DNA of 64,000 bases from Theropithecus gelada. Lineage: Eukaryota > Chordata > Mammalia > Primates > Cercopithecidae. The stretch is taken from the NCBI RefSeq assembly GCF_003255815.1, contig NC_037670.1, positions 53,469,171-53,533,170 on the forward strand, given 5' to 3'. The position numbers were made by a program, and so were the translations under genes. Below are positions 12,530 through 23,480 of this stretch, in pieces; position 1 is the stretch's first letter, and each line of letters opens with the position of its first letter. Under the pieces are notes generated by a model. The model was not told where the DNA came from and did no database searches. It saw only the letters and a program-made list of their open reading frames with translations.

Positions 12530-12890
12530 CGCTCAATTTTGCCTTTCACATTTTAATTGTACAACAGTAATTTTGCAATGGAGTTGCCGATGGCAAACAT
12601 GCAGAAGACATTAACTTTATTTATGTTTTGGATTATTAATGTGGCTGTTAAAATTCCTCCAGTTAGTTTTGATTGAATTGTTTTTTTGTGTGATTCTGTT
12701 GTTTAATGGAGCGGTAAATAAGAATTTCTGATAATGAGGCTGAGCGTCTGTCACAACAACCTGGTGTGAGCTATTAACATTTCCATTAACGGCAGGGTGG
12801 GCAGTGATAATATGGAAACCACACAGTTAGAACAAAATAAATAGTTGGTGTCAGGCTGCGTGGGTGTTAATTACTATTTTATTCTGCACT
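12530..12890. other. Candidate conserved non-coding block (AT-rich, repeat-free)
   Basis: Embedded in GC-rich sequence. Rich in TAAT/ATTA cores: ttttaattgtac, gattattaatgtgg, gctattaacatttcc, ccattaacggc, gtgttaattactatt. It has no Alu, L1, MIR or open frame I can recognise. About 1.6-1.9 kb upstream of the first exon here. Confidence 0.4.
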
Positions 12891-13343
12891 GGGGGGAGAG
12901 AGCAGAAAGTGGGGAGGGGGTGATGGGGAAGGGGTGAGTCCTGAGGTCAGTCTCTCCCAAGAAGGCCTCTCCAGAGAGCCGGGTGCTGGACCGTCTCCCT
13001 CGGACACGACTGTTTTATCGTCTCCATCAATGGTCCGTAAAAAGACTTGGTCAAAAGGCTGCACTCCTGGGCCGCAGCTCCAGCCCCGGCTGCAGGTGGA
13101 GAGGAGTGCTCGGCTGGCCTCTGCAGGAGCCAGGCCCCCGGCACAGCTGCCCTGGAGCTCCCCAGGGCCCAGCTCATGGACAGCCAGGAGAGCCCCAGTG
13201 GGAGGAGGGAGTAGCGGAGACTAGGCTGTCAAGAGGAAGTGCGCAGCGTGGAATTCAAAGATGGTGTGAAGCTGGCACGGGGTAGACAGGACGGAGATGT
13301 TCTGGAATGCAGGTGTGTGCTCCCAATTCCCTATGACTGTGTG

Positions 13344-13626
13344 GTGAGGTGCGGAGGTGCGGCCACGCCTGTAATGGCGGTGTGGTGAGGTGCGGAGGTG
13401 CGGCCACACCTCTAATGGCGGTGTGGTGTGGAGGCGCGGCCACACCCCTAATGGCGGTGTGGTGAGGTGCGGAGACGCGGCCACACCCCTAATGGCGGTG
13501 TGGTGAGGTGCGGAGGCGCGGCCACNGCGGAGACGCGGCCACACCCCTAATGGCGGTGTGGTGAGGTGCGGAGGCGCGGCCACACCCCTAATGGCGGTGT
13601 GGTGAGGTGCGGAGGCGCGGCCACAC
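13344..13626. repeat. CpG-rich minisatellite, about 41-bp units, with one N
   Basis: Seven to eight units built on ggcggtgtggtgaggtgcgg and aggcgcggccacacccctaa. Unit lengths vary (a shorter unit near 13420). One unit is broken at the undetermined base 13526, where the order of the repeat jumps. Confidence 0.93.
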
Positions 13627-14478
13627 CATCCTCGTGTGTCCTTTGGTTTGCATGCACCATGTAGCCCTGCAGACGCAGACGATACCCTAGTGAGCTCCTC
13701 CCCAGGGGGAGCGAGGGGGCTAGAGGTGAAGACTGGATCCTCAGAATTTGAAGCCAGAGCTGGCCTCAGAGAGCAAGGTGCAGCCATATTCTCAGACATC
13801 AGAGCTCCCTGTCCCTCTTGTAGGGACAGCTCTTTGTGTCTGGACGAACTTCATCTAGATGGGGTCTTCATAGCCAGGGATGCCTGAACCTGTCATGGCA
13901 ACACAGCTATCTTTTCTCTAATCTCAATCAGGAATATCAGTGACAAAAACCACAGCAGTCAGGAGTCCTGTGACTCCCTCGCCGACAGAGCCATGGTGAC
14001 CCTGTCACGTCCCAGGCATTGCTGGGACCTCAAGTTAACATCCTCACCCATCAATGCTTTGATCTCACAGCAGCCATCAGACCAGCCCCTAAGCCTGGTC
14101 AGGTATTAACCAAGAAGCACGTGGATTACGATCTCATACTTTTGGTTTCAAATACTCTGCTAACTGTATCTCGGTATAATCATTTTTCTGTGCAATTCTA
14201 TATATTTTATTGTATGCATTTAAGAACATCATATGGGAAGGATTTGCGGTCTTCCCTGGCAAAAAAGAGCTGAGAGCTCTTGGCGGGGACACAGAGCCAT
14301 GGATCCCAGGACATAACTGTCCAAGGCCTCCTAAGCCAGGGTGGCGGCCCAGGGCAGAATCTCTCACGTGGTTCCCAGCGGAACTAGGGCATGCGTGAGC
14401 CCCGTGGGTGTGTGGGCGAGGGTCCGGGCCGGCTCAGAATGAACATCTCAGCTTCTCTCCATGTTGCTCTTTCCTCAG

Positions 14479-14594
14479 CCCCGGCCATGGCCCCGCAGAA
14501 CGTGCAGGTGACCCCGCTCACGGCCAGCCAGCTGGAGGTCACATGGGACCCACCGCCCCCGGAGAGCCAGAATGGGAACATCCAAGGCTACAAG
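14479..14594 (+). CDS. SDK1: SDK1 exon: first half of the third-last FN3 domain
   Basis: The acceptor is ttcctcag at 14471-14478. The exon is 116 nt: two bases finish a codon split with the upstream exon, then 38 codons follow from PAMAPQNVQV to GNIQGYK. This is strands A to C of a fibronectin type III fold: the proline-rich start, the core tryptophan in LEVTWDPP, and the GNIQGY turn with its tyrosine. The donor is not GT: the exon ends ctacaag and the intron begins gcaagg. The GC donor is required, because the next exon starts in phase 0 exactly after this codon. The nearest GT, 13 nt further on, would shift the frame. Upstream intron phase 1, downstream phase 0. The domain is completed by 16681-16867. 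Confidence 0.9.
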
Positions 14595-14600
14595 GCAAGG
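14595..14600 (+). promoter_or_regulatory. SDK1: Non-canonical GC 5' splice site (GC-AG intron)
   Basis: The exon end AAG is followed by GCAAGG. Apart from C at +2 this is a good match to U1 snRNA pairing (AAG before, AAG at +3 to +5), as is usual for GC donors. The intron ends with ttcctaacag at 16680. About one percent of human introns are of the GC-AG kind. Confidence 0.85.
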
Positions 14601-16680
14601 CCCTCCCGTGCGGTTGCCTCCCCCGGCTCAGTGGCGCACCCCTGGTTCACGTGGTCCTGCCCACTGCTTTGTCAGCAGCAGACCCTGCAGGCGCTCGGCC
14701 TGGAGAGCTGGGGCCCAAGCGTCAGAGCTTGGCTGGACCTGGCCTCTTAGCTATGGTCACAGCTGCTTGTGGGTGGAAGGCATCACGGGGGAGCAGGCTC
14801 ACTGTGCGGCTGGCTGTGCCCACCACAGAACAACCCAGGTTGGGGGCCCTTGTTCATCCAGCAGCTTCTCCCCACTCTGGGCGCATGGCCTGGCTGGGGA
14901 ATCCTTCCGTTTCCTGGGCCCATTCTGGAGCCCCCACTACACTGGCTGACAATAAAAGAACACAGGGCGCCTGGAAGAGACCAGATTCCCCATCCCAGAC
15001 AGGCCCTTGGGTCACAGTTGGACACTGAGCGAGTCCCTTGATTCAGTCGGTCCAGGGTGGGGCCCGCCAATCGCATTCCTCACAAGGTCCCAGATGTGAG
15101 GTCCCTGGGAACCCCGTTTTGAGAACCGCCCATAATCACTGGAGGGTCTAGAGATGGGGAGAAAGAAAGGCAGCAGGCCGTAACAGGAGAGCCTCGAATG
15201 AGGAATCGTTATGTAGGGCTGGGTTATCCAGGGGTCAGGAAGCGCCTAGTGGCATCCCATCCCTGAGGCCTGGCCTTTGTGGAGAGTGCAGGGCCCCTAA
15301 GCATCCCGGGTCTGTGCCCTGAAAACGCCCCCATCCTTCTCCGGAATGAATTTCCCTGTCTGTTCTGCCGGGGTCCAAGTCGATCAGTCATCAGATTCTG
15401 TGGGCTAGCCTCCCCTAATGACTAAGAGACCAATTAAATGTCCATTTAAAGATGATTTTTGCAGGTGTGTTATGAAAATTAATACCTTCCTCCATGGCAG
15501 GGCTGTTTCAGTGATGAATGAGCTAATGGAGAGCCCCATGAGCTTGGAGGCATGGCGCTATTTATGTATGTCCAAAATATGTTTTCTAATTTCCTTAATG
15601 ATAAAGACATTGAACTTGGATATTGATCTCAAGTCAGCAAGGCCTGGGCGAGCAGAAGATCTTAGACGGTCAGTTCAGTGAGCAGAAGCCCGCTGCATCC
15701 TGCAGGTGGAAATGAGTGATGCTCACCTGCCAGGGCCTGCCCAGCAGGAGCGAGGCAGGCGGGTGTGTGAGGCAGGCGTGCCAGCCCCGGGGCGCTCCAG
15801 GCTGCCGCCCCGAAGCCTCCGTGCTGCCTTTTCACACGGGCAAGCCGCTCTAACAGCCTGGCCGTGGTTTAGACCCACAGAGCCAAGGTAGGTCTTCTGA
15901 TTGGTGTTGTCTTTAGGCAGCCTGGCTGGCACTGGCCGGAGGCAGCGATGGTTTCCGGCCAGCTGTCTAGGGAAGCAATTCTGGCAACCTCTTTAAACCT
16001 TTGTGCTTGGGCATCAAGTTCAACTACAAGCACATAAAAGCTAGACAAGAGGAAATGGCACCCCAGAGGAATGAGGCCTTCCCAGCAGCCCTGAGCCCAA
16101 CATGGTTCTCCTGCCTGTTGTTTTTGATTGCTGTCATCTCCAAAGTATGTTGCCATATTGAGGAAAACTTAAATGTCGGCTCGAACAAAATGTGGGAACA
16201 CATCGTAGGAGTTGGGGGCTTTGTTCTCACCACAGCTCAGAGCACAGGGTGGACACGGGATGGCTTCCCTTCTCTCCAGAAGATGGGGGAGAGGGAGAGG
16301 CCAAAAATCAAAACACTGACAGAGCTAGGTCTGCAAGGAAAGGCACGTCATCGGCAGCCGAAAGGAAGCTTCCCTTCCGTCCTCAGACCTCATCTTCAGC
16401 AGCACTTTGTTTAATGAGGCAGTGCTCAAACCCTAGATGAACATCAGGAAAATGCTAAACAGCATCTCCCAAGCAATATTAGCAGCCAGGGGTCCCCGTC
16501 GGTGCACAGTAGCCTCAGCTTCTCCCTGATTCCTCCAGGAGAGAGCCTTTCCACCTTCCCACCCAGGCACAGCTCGCCCCAGAACCCAGCTCACCCCCTC
16601 ACTCTGACCTTACACTCAGTGGCCTCCCTTCCTGGAAGGCTTCCCCAGGGGCCACCCCAACCTCTTGCTCTTCCTAACAG
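14601..16680. other. SDK1: Intron between the two exons of the third-last FN3 domain
   Basis: About 2.1 kb with no Alu and no other repeat I can name. The block at 15410-15660 is AT-rich and repeat-free and is listed separately. The rest is moderately GC-rich intron. Open frames here have no recognisable protein family. Confidence 0.8.
15410..15660. other. Candidate conserved non-coding block
   Basis: Repeat-free with AT-rich homeobox-like words (cctaatgactaag, accaattaaatg, gagctaatggag, tccttaatgataaag) in the intron behind the GC donor. Function inferred from composition only. Confidence 0.35.
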
Positions 16681-16867
16681 ATTTACTACTGGGAGGCAGA
16701 CAGCCAGAACGACACGGAGAAAATGAAGGTCCTGTTCCTCCCCGAGCCCGTGGTGAGGCTGAAGAACCTGACCAGCCATACCGAGTACCTGGTCAGCATA
16801 TCAGCCTTCAACGCCGCTGGAGATGGGCCCAGGAGTGACCCCCGGCAGGGGCGCACCCACCAGGCGG
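16681..16867 (+). CDS. SDK1: SDK1 exon: second half of the third-last FN3 domain
   Basis: The acceptor is ttcctaacag ending at 16680 and the donor is gtagga at 16868. The exon has 62 codons plus one base, from IYYWEADSQND to RTHQA. It holds strands C' to G of the FN3 fold, with the pattern L..LTSHTEYLVSISAFNAAGDGP, where the tyrosine corner and the N..G.GP end strand are diagnostic. Two N-glycosylation sequons are visible (NDT and NLT). Together with the preceding exon it makes a 303-nt, phase 1-1 FN3 module. It lies extracellularly and contributes to the rod that places the adhesive Ig domains. Confidence 0.93.
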
Positions 16868-18072
16868 GTAGGAGGAAGGCGGGTTTCCTTTGGGCAGGCC
16901 TCCTTGGACACGTGTTTTGAGAGCGCCAGCTCAGGTCCCCTCACACAGTGGTTCCTGGCCCACCCAGGCAGAAGGCAACACCTTTTGTGTAGCTGGGAGT
17001 GTCTGGATGGGCAGCACTGGGTTTGGCTCGTTTGTTCTCCCTGTGCCCGGCCTCAGACTGGTTACACAGTGGCACTAAATACATGTTAGGTGGGTTGGAG
17101 CAATACGTGTTTTTTTCCAGAGCCCTGGAGATTCAGAGGGGAGGAAGGGCTTTGAGTCTGCAGTGAGGCCTCGTTCATAACTGACAGCATCCATTCCAGT
17201 TCCTCCAGGGAGGGGAACTTCTCATCAGGGTTGCCTGATGGCGTGTCCAGATCCCTGGGGTGGGGGGTCTCCTCAGGCAGCAAAGTCAGGCCACAGCAAC
17301 AGGTGTTCCCCTGGGTCTCAGGGCCACAGACCACCCCTGGAGACTGCTCACTATGTGCATGCCGCAGGGCAGTCCCAAGGGCTCGGACAGGCGCCGCGCT
17401 GCTCTGGCCTCATCTCCACACACAGGGCGCAGCGCCTGTTCTCAGCAGACCCCTCTTCCAAGCACATCTCAGTTTCCTAGCAGGTGGAGGTTGCTTTGAA
17501 GCTGCTTGACCTTCAGCTCTAGGGAGCTCTCCAAGGCCCTCTGTAGGATTCTGGAAGTCTGAGAGACCGGGAGAGTGAGGTCTGGGAGCCGTGGGCAGAG
17601 ACGTAGGGCTCAGGGCCTTCCGACATCCCGTGGGCTCAGCCGACCCACAGACAAAGGACTCCAGCAATCAGGGCCCCTCGGCATCATACTCCCACGTGCT
17701 GACCACAACCAGGTTGCAAGGACCACTTCCTTTGGCTTCATCCAGTGCCCGCATCTGAGCTGGAAGGACGCGGGCAGACCTGTGGGCAGAGATGGGGCAG
17801 GGCCGTGTTGAGCACTGCCGGCCTGGCTGGTCGTAGCTATGGGATCCAGAGACTGGAGGGAGGGCAGAGAGGGAGCAGGGTGGGTGCCACTTCACAGGCA
17901 CTTCTGAGCAGCGAGGGGCACTGGGGCGAGAAGAGTAGGTCCCCATCTAGGCCATCTGGTAGGGGCGGCCCCAGTACACGCCCACCTTACACGGCGCCCA
18001 GGCAGAGGGGGAGCTGCCAGCAGGTTCCACATCACCCTGGCCACACACCTGACCTTCTTTTTTTTCTTTCTT

Positions 18073-18110
<38 letters not shown>

Positions 18111-18959
18111 TTGGGACAGAGTCTCGCTCTGTCGCCCAGGCTGGAGTGCAGTGGTGTGATCTCGGCTCGCTGCAAGCTCCGCCTCCCAGGTTCACACCAT
18201 TCTCTTGCCTCATCCTCCCGAGTAGCTGGGACTACAGGCGCCCACCACCACGCCCGGCTAAGTTTTTGTATTTTCGGTAGAGACGGGGTTTCACCGTGTT
18301 AGCCAGGATGGTCTCGATCTCCTGACCTCGTGATCCGCCCGCCTCGGCCTCCCAGAGTGCTGGGATTATAGGCGTGAGCCACTGTGCCCGGCCACACCTG
18401 ACCTTCTGTAGCGCTACATGTTTCCACCAGCTGCCTCCCTCCTCCAGATCCAGGGGGACACTCAGAGCTGGGAGAGTCTCGTGGGCAATTTCACGTGCAG
18501 GAGCAGGGGGCATCCTCCAAAACCCCCAGGCCTCTGAGGGAGAGGCCAGGAGGGGTCAAGAGAAGCTTCATCCCTCACAGAGCTCCGTCTCTCCCGCAAA
18601 GAGCAGGACTAGAGCCTCTGGAATCCTCCAGCAGTTGCTAGAAAATGGAGCTCTCTGCGTTTCATTTTCTGTTTCCATCTATTATTCATTTTTATGCCTC
18701 TGCCGTTTTGTCTCTCAAGCCCCTTTGTGTTTAAACACTGTCATTTTCTCTGCACTTCTCGGGAGGGTCTGCGTTTCTGATTGATCCTCGGAAGTTCTGA
18801 GGTGATCAATAAATCTTTTCATTTTATGGCATTTAGGCTTTTACTGAGTTGAAAATAACATGTAATAACATTTTTTATTCTATACGGAGGCACAGACATG
18901 TATGTATATGATCTATAAAGGAGCCTCCGTAAAAGTCACTTTGTGTTCTATTCTCCCAG
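16868..18959. other. SDK1: Intron between third-last and second-last FN3 domains
   Basis: 2.1 kb. It contains GC-rich unique sequence, then one AluY at 18059-18393 with a perfect target-site duplication, then an AT-rich stretch from about 18640 to the acceptor ttctcccag at 18959. No further exon is seen. Confidence 0.8.
18045..18407 (-). repeat. AluY, antisense, with TSD and CT-rich tail
   Basis: Alu body 18108-18393 on the minus strand, preceded by a pyrimidine (TTTC/TC) tract at 18059-18107 grown from its tail. Flanked by the 14-bp direct repeat acacctgaccttct at 18045-18058 and 18394-18407. The antisense wording gtgttagccaggatgg is AluY-like. Confidence 0.93.
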
Positions 18960-19097
18960 CCCCTGGGGCCCCCAGCTTTCTGGCGTTCTCAGAAATAACC
19001 TCCACCACGCTCAACGTCTCCTGGGGTGAGCCTGCGGCAGCCAATGGCATCCTGCAGGGCTATCGGGTGGTGTACGAGCCCTTGGCCCCTGTGCAAG
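18960..19097 (+). CDS. SDK1: SDK1 exon: first half of the second-last FN3 domain
   Basis: The acceptor is ttctcccag ending at 18959 and the donor is gtaaga at 19098. 138 nt, phase 1 at both ends. After the split alanine codon the protein reads PGAPSFLAFSEITSTTLNVS, then WGEPAAANGILQGYRVVYEP, and ends PLAPVQ. The conserved tryptophan (SWGEP) and the ILQGYRVVY strand mark the first half of an FN3 domain. NVS is a possible glycosylation site. A symmetric exon, so skipping it alone would keep the frame but break the fold. It pairs with 29430-29591 across a 10.3-kb intron. Confidence 0.93.
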
Positions 19098-20689
19098 GTA
19101 AGACCCGGGGTTGGGGAGATGGGAGCCTGGGCCACGCCAGTGCCCAGCCCTCCACAGTCTACACACTGAGCTGCGCCTGACCACCTCTGCGGGCCAGGAG
19201 CCTTCTGGCACCTGAAGTGGGGGGTTTTGGAATCTGAGCTGGAAGGGGCCAGAGCTGAGTGCGTGGGGAGTGGAGACTCGCCAGCAGAGACCTGTGAGGA
19301 AAAGCTGAGCCAAGACCAGACCTCTGTGTTCTGAGACCAGAACAGCGCTCTCCCGATGGAGCCGTGTCATGTACGCTCTTGATCCTGTCTCTGTCACACC
19401 CAAGACGTTCCTCTCCTGTTCCTCCCGAGATGTTTGTCCTGTGGTCGCTGACTGAGACCACCCAAGGTTCCGCTTGAAGCCACGCCCCGCAACACGGGCC
19501 TTCGGCTACCTTCAGCATCCTAGGAGGGATGCTGACATCCCCGTGTCTTAGACAATGTCCTGGTGCTCCCCTCACTCATCCGTCCCCTCAGCGGACATCT
19601 ATGAAGCTCCCATTCTAGATGCTGGAAAGGCCAAGACCTGCTCCAGATCCTGGAATCGAAGGACCCGGGAAAGCAAGGATCTTGACTGGCTTGTTTATCA
19701 GGACCCTGGCTTTCCTGCGTCCAGGGCAGAGGTAACACACAGGTAATTAAACCAGCAAACAACAGCCCGAGTGTGATCAATGCTCTGAAGGAAAGAGAGG
19801 AGGGCTAACACGAGAGGCTTAGGGAAGAGACCGGAGTGACAAGGGCCCAGACACACAAGAATCCTGGGGAAGGTCTTCCAATGGGAGGATCCGCCAATCC
19901 AGGGGCCCACGGTGGGCAGAGCTTGGGTGGTGCCAGTGGCTGGAGCTTGGTGAGTGGGTTGCAGACACTGCAGGCCACAGCACGTGGGGCTATGGCATAT
20001 CCCACTGGAGAGTGAAGCAGGAGGACCAGACCTCCCCAAGACCGGGATCCCTCAGGCCGAATCCCCCGTCTCAGTGCCACGATGGAAAGAAGCTATCGAT
20101 CATCTCCACACTTCATAGATCTGCCAGAAACAGCCTCCAGAGAAGAGCAGGGAAGGTGTTTCCTACACAGAGGAGTCTGAGAGAGGCAATGACAGGGGCT
20201 TGACAATGAGTGACAGGTGAAAACGGAAGGTGGAATGCAGGTGGCTCAGAGGAGAATGGGTGGCAGAGATTCTGTAGACCAGGGAGTGAGGAGGCTGGCC
20301 GGGGCTGTAGCATCATCCTACAGGAGAGCGGCGAGAAGGGGAACGGTGCGGGGGCAGGGGAGGAGGGATCAGATCAGGGGTGTGTGTTGAAGGTGGAGCT
20401 GGTGAGATATTGGCTGCGAAGCGGAGGAATGGGGATTGCGGGCAGGTGGGTCTGCCCTGCTGTGCACGTGGCCGTTGCTCTGTACCTGCTGAGTCAGTGC
20501 GCACCTTGCTCAGGTATTATTCCAGTGCCTTCTGTGTCCCTCTCTCCTGCCATCTAGACACTAATGTGTCCACCAAAGATTCTGGTCTGGGGGGCACTTC
20601 TTTCTCACCACACTGTGGTGAAATACAAGTCCATCTGTCTCTGCCTTACGGCCCAGGGCAAGTTTCCCCCTGTAATATACACAGACAGA

Positions 20690-20960
20690 CTGTAAAAATT
20701 ATAGATTATTTAATGTCTGGGAGGAAAAAATACAAGCAGCACATCAAAGAATATCGGCGCTCCGTTTAAAGCAGTGATAAAAGTTTCCTTTTAAAATAAG
20801 CACATTTAGATGAAACAGGGAGTTGATTTGATGAAGAAAATTTAAGCACTAGATTTTTATTTCACCGAATCTCAGATGCCGTCCCCTGTAAGATTCATCG
20901 TTATTTTATGAAGTGCTCAGAAAGAAAAAATGCTCCCAATAAACTAGGGCCCAGTACTTT
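20690..20960. other. Candidate conserved non-coding block (AT-rich, repeat-free)
   Basis: Sharply AT-rich against GC-rich neighbours, with no Alu, L1 or simple repeat. Motifs such as gattatttaatg, ttgatttgatg and cgttattttatg resemble homeodomain-type sites. Conservation is inferred from composition only. Confidence 0.3.
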
Positions 20961-21592
20961 TGTATCATCAATTCGGAGCTGCATCCCAAGTCAGAGATGT
21001 GAAAATCCGAGAAAGAAAGAAAGAAAAAAAAAATCACGCCTTAGACAATCGATGGACTCTGGTAAATAACAGTACAGGTGAGATGTGGGCGTGGTTTTTG
21101 AACCGGCAGAGAGGGCACGGGAGGGACATGGATTTAGTGTGGTAGCTTCGAGGGCGACCGGGATCTGTCATGACCTTCCGAGAAACCCAGCTCCTGCCTG
21201 GGAGCCAGGGGGCCTGGACGAGACTGCCTTCAAGGTCCCACAGCAGAGGCCCAGAAGCAGGCATGCCCATTGGTCTCGCTTGTCACGCAGGGAGAAACAG
21301 AATTTTGGAGATACACACAGGTTTCATGAGCCTATGTTACAAATGCCTTTTCAAGGGTCATAACCAACGAGAACCATTCAAATGAGAAATGACTGTGAAA
21401 GCATCATAGTTCTGATTAACCTATAAGTCCTTCCTAATCAAAAACAGCTCAAGTTTTCCCACTCTTCTTCAAATAAGTAACTGGTTCTGCTCCCTAGTCT
21501 TCTGTGTTGATGGATTTACAGAATCTCTCTGGAAACTCCATGGTGTGCGCCTCTGGGCTTCTCTCCTGGGCTGCTACTCTTAGTCTTGTGAG

Positions 21593-22224
21593 AAAGTACT
21601 TCATGGGCCGGGCGCAGTGGCTCACGTCTGTAATTCCAGCACTTTGGGAGGCCGAGGTGGGCAGATCACAAGGTCAAGAGATCGAGACCATCCCCACCAA
21701 CATGGTGAAGCCCTGTCTCCACTAAAAATACAAAAACTGGCCGGGCGCAGTGGCTCACGCCTGTAATCCCGGCACTTTGGGAGGCCGAGGCGAGTGAATC
21801 ACGAGGTCAGGAGTTCCAGACCAGCCTGACCAAGATGGTGAAACTGCGTCTCTACTAAAAACACAAAAAATTAGCCAGGCGTGGTGGGTGGCACGCACCT
21901 GTAATCCCAGCTACTCCAGAGGCTGAGGCAGAGAATTGCTTAATCTTGGGAGGCGGAGGTTGCAGTGAGCCGAGATCGCGCCACTGCACTCCAGCCTGGG
22001 CAACAGAGTGAGACTCCAGCTCAAAAAAAAAAAAAAAAGGAAAAAGAAAACAAAAATTAGCCGGGCATGGTGGCATGTGCCTGTAGTCCCAGTTACTCGG
22101 GAGGCTGAGGCAGAAGAATGGCTTGAACCCAGGAGGTGGAGGCTGCAGTGAGCTGAGATCGCGCCACTGCACTCCAGCCTGGTGACAGAGTGAGATTCTG
22201 TCTCAAAAAAAAAAAGTACTTCAT
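21593..22224 (+). repeat. Alu inserted inside an Alu
   Basis: The outer Alu (21605-22212, sense) is interrupted after its first arm by a complete second Alu (about 21739-22049, sense). The outer element resumes with its right arm at about 22050. The outer pair is flanked by the direct repeat aaagtacttcat at 21593-21604 and 22213-22224, which shows the outer insertion came first. Confidence 0.9.
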
Positions 22225-22263
22225 TCCAGGCAAGGCCATTCCATGGGTCATTACCCAATCAGA

Positions 22264-22995
22264 AGTACCGCACAGGGGCCCTGATGCGTTGGTTCCCTCC
22301 CCTCACAGGGGCCTCAATGTATTGTGTCCCCTCCTCTCACAGGGGCCTCGATGCGCTGGTTCCCTCCTCTCACAGGGGCCTCGATGCACTGGTTCCCTCC
22401 TCTCACAGGGGCCTCGATGCGTTGGTTCCCCTCCTCTCACAGGGGCCTCGATGCGCTGGTTCCCTCCTCTCACAGGGGCCTCGATGCGCTGGTTCCCTCC
22501 TCTCACAGGGGCCTCGATGCGTTGCTTCCCCTCCTCTCACAGGGGCCTCGATGTATTGTGTCCCCTCCTCTCACAGGGGCCTCAATGTGTAGGTTCCCCT
22601 CCTCTCACAGGGGCCTCAATGCGTTGGTTCCCTCCTCTCACAGGGACCTAGATGTGTTGGTTCCACTCCTCTCACAGGGTCCTCGATGCGTTGGTTCCCT
22701 CCTCTCACAGGGGCCTCGATGCGTTGGTTCCCCCCTCTCACAGGGGCCTCGATGCGTTGGCTCCCCTCCTCTCACAGGGGCCTCGATGCGTTGGTTCCCC
22801 TCTTCACAGGGGCCTCGATGCGTTGGTTCCCCTCCTCTCACAGGGGCCTTGATGTGTTGGTTCCCTCCTCTCACAGGGGCCTTGATGTATTGTGTCCCCT
22901 GCTCTCACAGGGGCCTCAATGTGTAGGTTCCCCTCCTCTCACAGGGGCCTTGATGTGTTGGTTCCCTCCTCTCACAGGGGCCTCGATGCATTGGG
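22264..22995. repeat. Minisatellite, about 22 units of 31-36 bp
   Basis: Tandem units built on ctcacaggggcctcgatgcg followed by a ttggttccctcct-like half. The start cacagggg recurs about 22 times. A variant pair (a gtattgtgtcccc unit followed by an aatgtgtaggttcccc unit) appears at about 22550-22600 and again at about 22885-22935, so part of the array has been duplicated as a block of about 335 bp. Many units are 33 bp, so all frames stay open by chance. Confidence 0.95.
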
Positions 22996-23249
22996 TGCTC
23001 CTCTCTCTGTACTTTTACTCCCCTAGAATTGCTTCTCGGCTCCTACCAAACCTTCCTCCCAGCCCAGTCTCCCAGAGACAAGACCCAACACACCTGGCTT
23101 CCCTTGTGTTTCCAATGTTGCCGTTTCTTGTTTCATGACAGTGTTTGCGTCACTGGGAAATTGAAAGCATTCAGAAGATTTTTAGACGTCCCGCTCACAC
23201 GGGCATTCTGTGTTCTCGCTATACACAGGCACCTCCCGGGTATAATCAC

Positions 23250-23480
23250 AGCGACAAGTGATGTTGGTTGAGCTCCCATCAGGCACTGTGCTAAGTACTT
23301 AATATCCGCTATCTCCAGATCCTCAGAACAGCTCTACGTTGTGGCTGCAGCTTTTCTTCTTCTCCTGCAGACAAAGAGATTGGGCTCAGAGCCACAGAGA
23401 CGTTTGCCCAAGGCCTCTCATTTCAAAAATGATGAAGAGGGTTGGGATTTGAACCCAGGTGTTCTGAGTCCAGAGCCAAG
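23250..23480 (+). repeat. MIR-like ancient SINE remnant
   Basis: Typical ordered words are present: gcactgtgctaagtactt, a cagatcctcagaaca segment, and ggatttgaacccaggt. These are the order and wording of MIR-type mammalian SINEs. Divergence is high. Confidence 0.55.

Larger units (their letters stand above)
1..14478. other. SDK1: Upstream SDK1 intron (start outside window)
   Basis: No exon recognised. About 0-1 kb, 3.7-5.6 kb, 6-7 kb and 9.5-12.5 kb are GC-rich unique sequence with occasional MIR remnants. Named repeats are listed separately. The acceptor of the first exon is ttcctcag at 14478. Confidence 0.75.

Noticed and set aside
13221..13799. 192-codon minus-strand frame crossing the N
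   Set aside because: It reads the CpG-rich minisatellite and an undetermined base.
14595..14610. Alternative GT donor 13 nt downstream of the exon end
   Set aside because: It would add 13 nt and break the frame with the phase-0 exon at 16681.
22324..22926. 200-codon open frame with SHRGLDALVPS-like repeats
   Set aside because: It follows the minisatellite; many units are 33 bp with no stop in several frames, and unit length changes shift it between frames. No splice or start context.
22264..22995. CRISPR-like array (regular repeats)
   Set aside because: No spacers: units are contiguous and similar along their full length, in a primate intron; this is a minisatellite.
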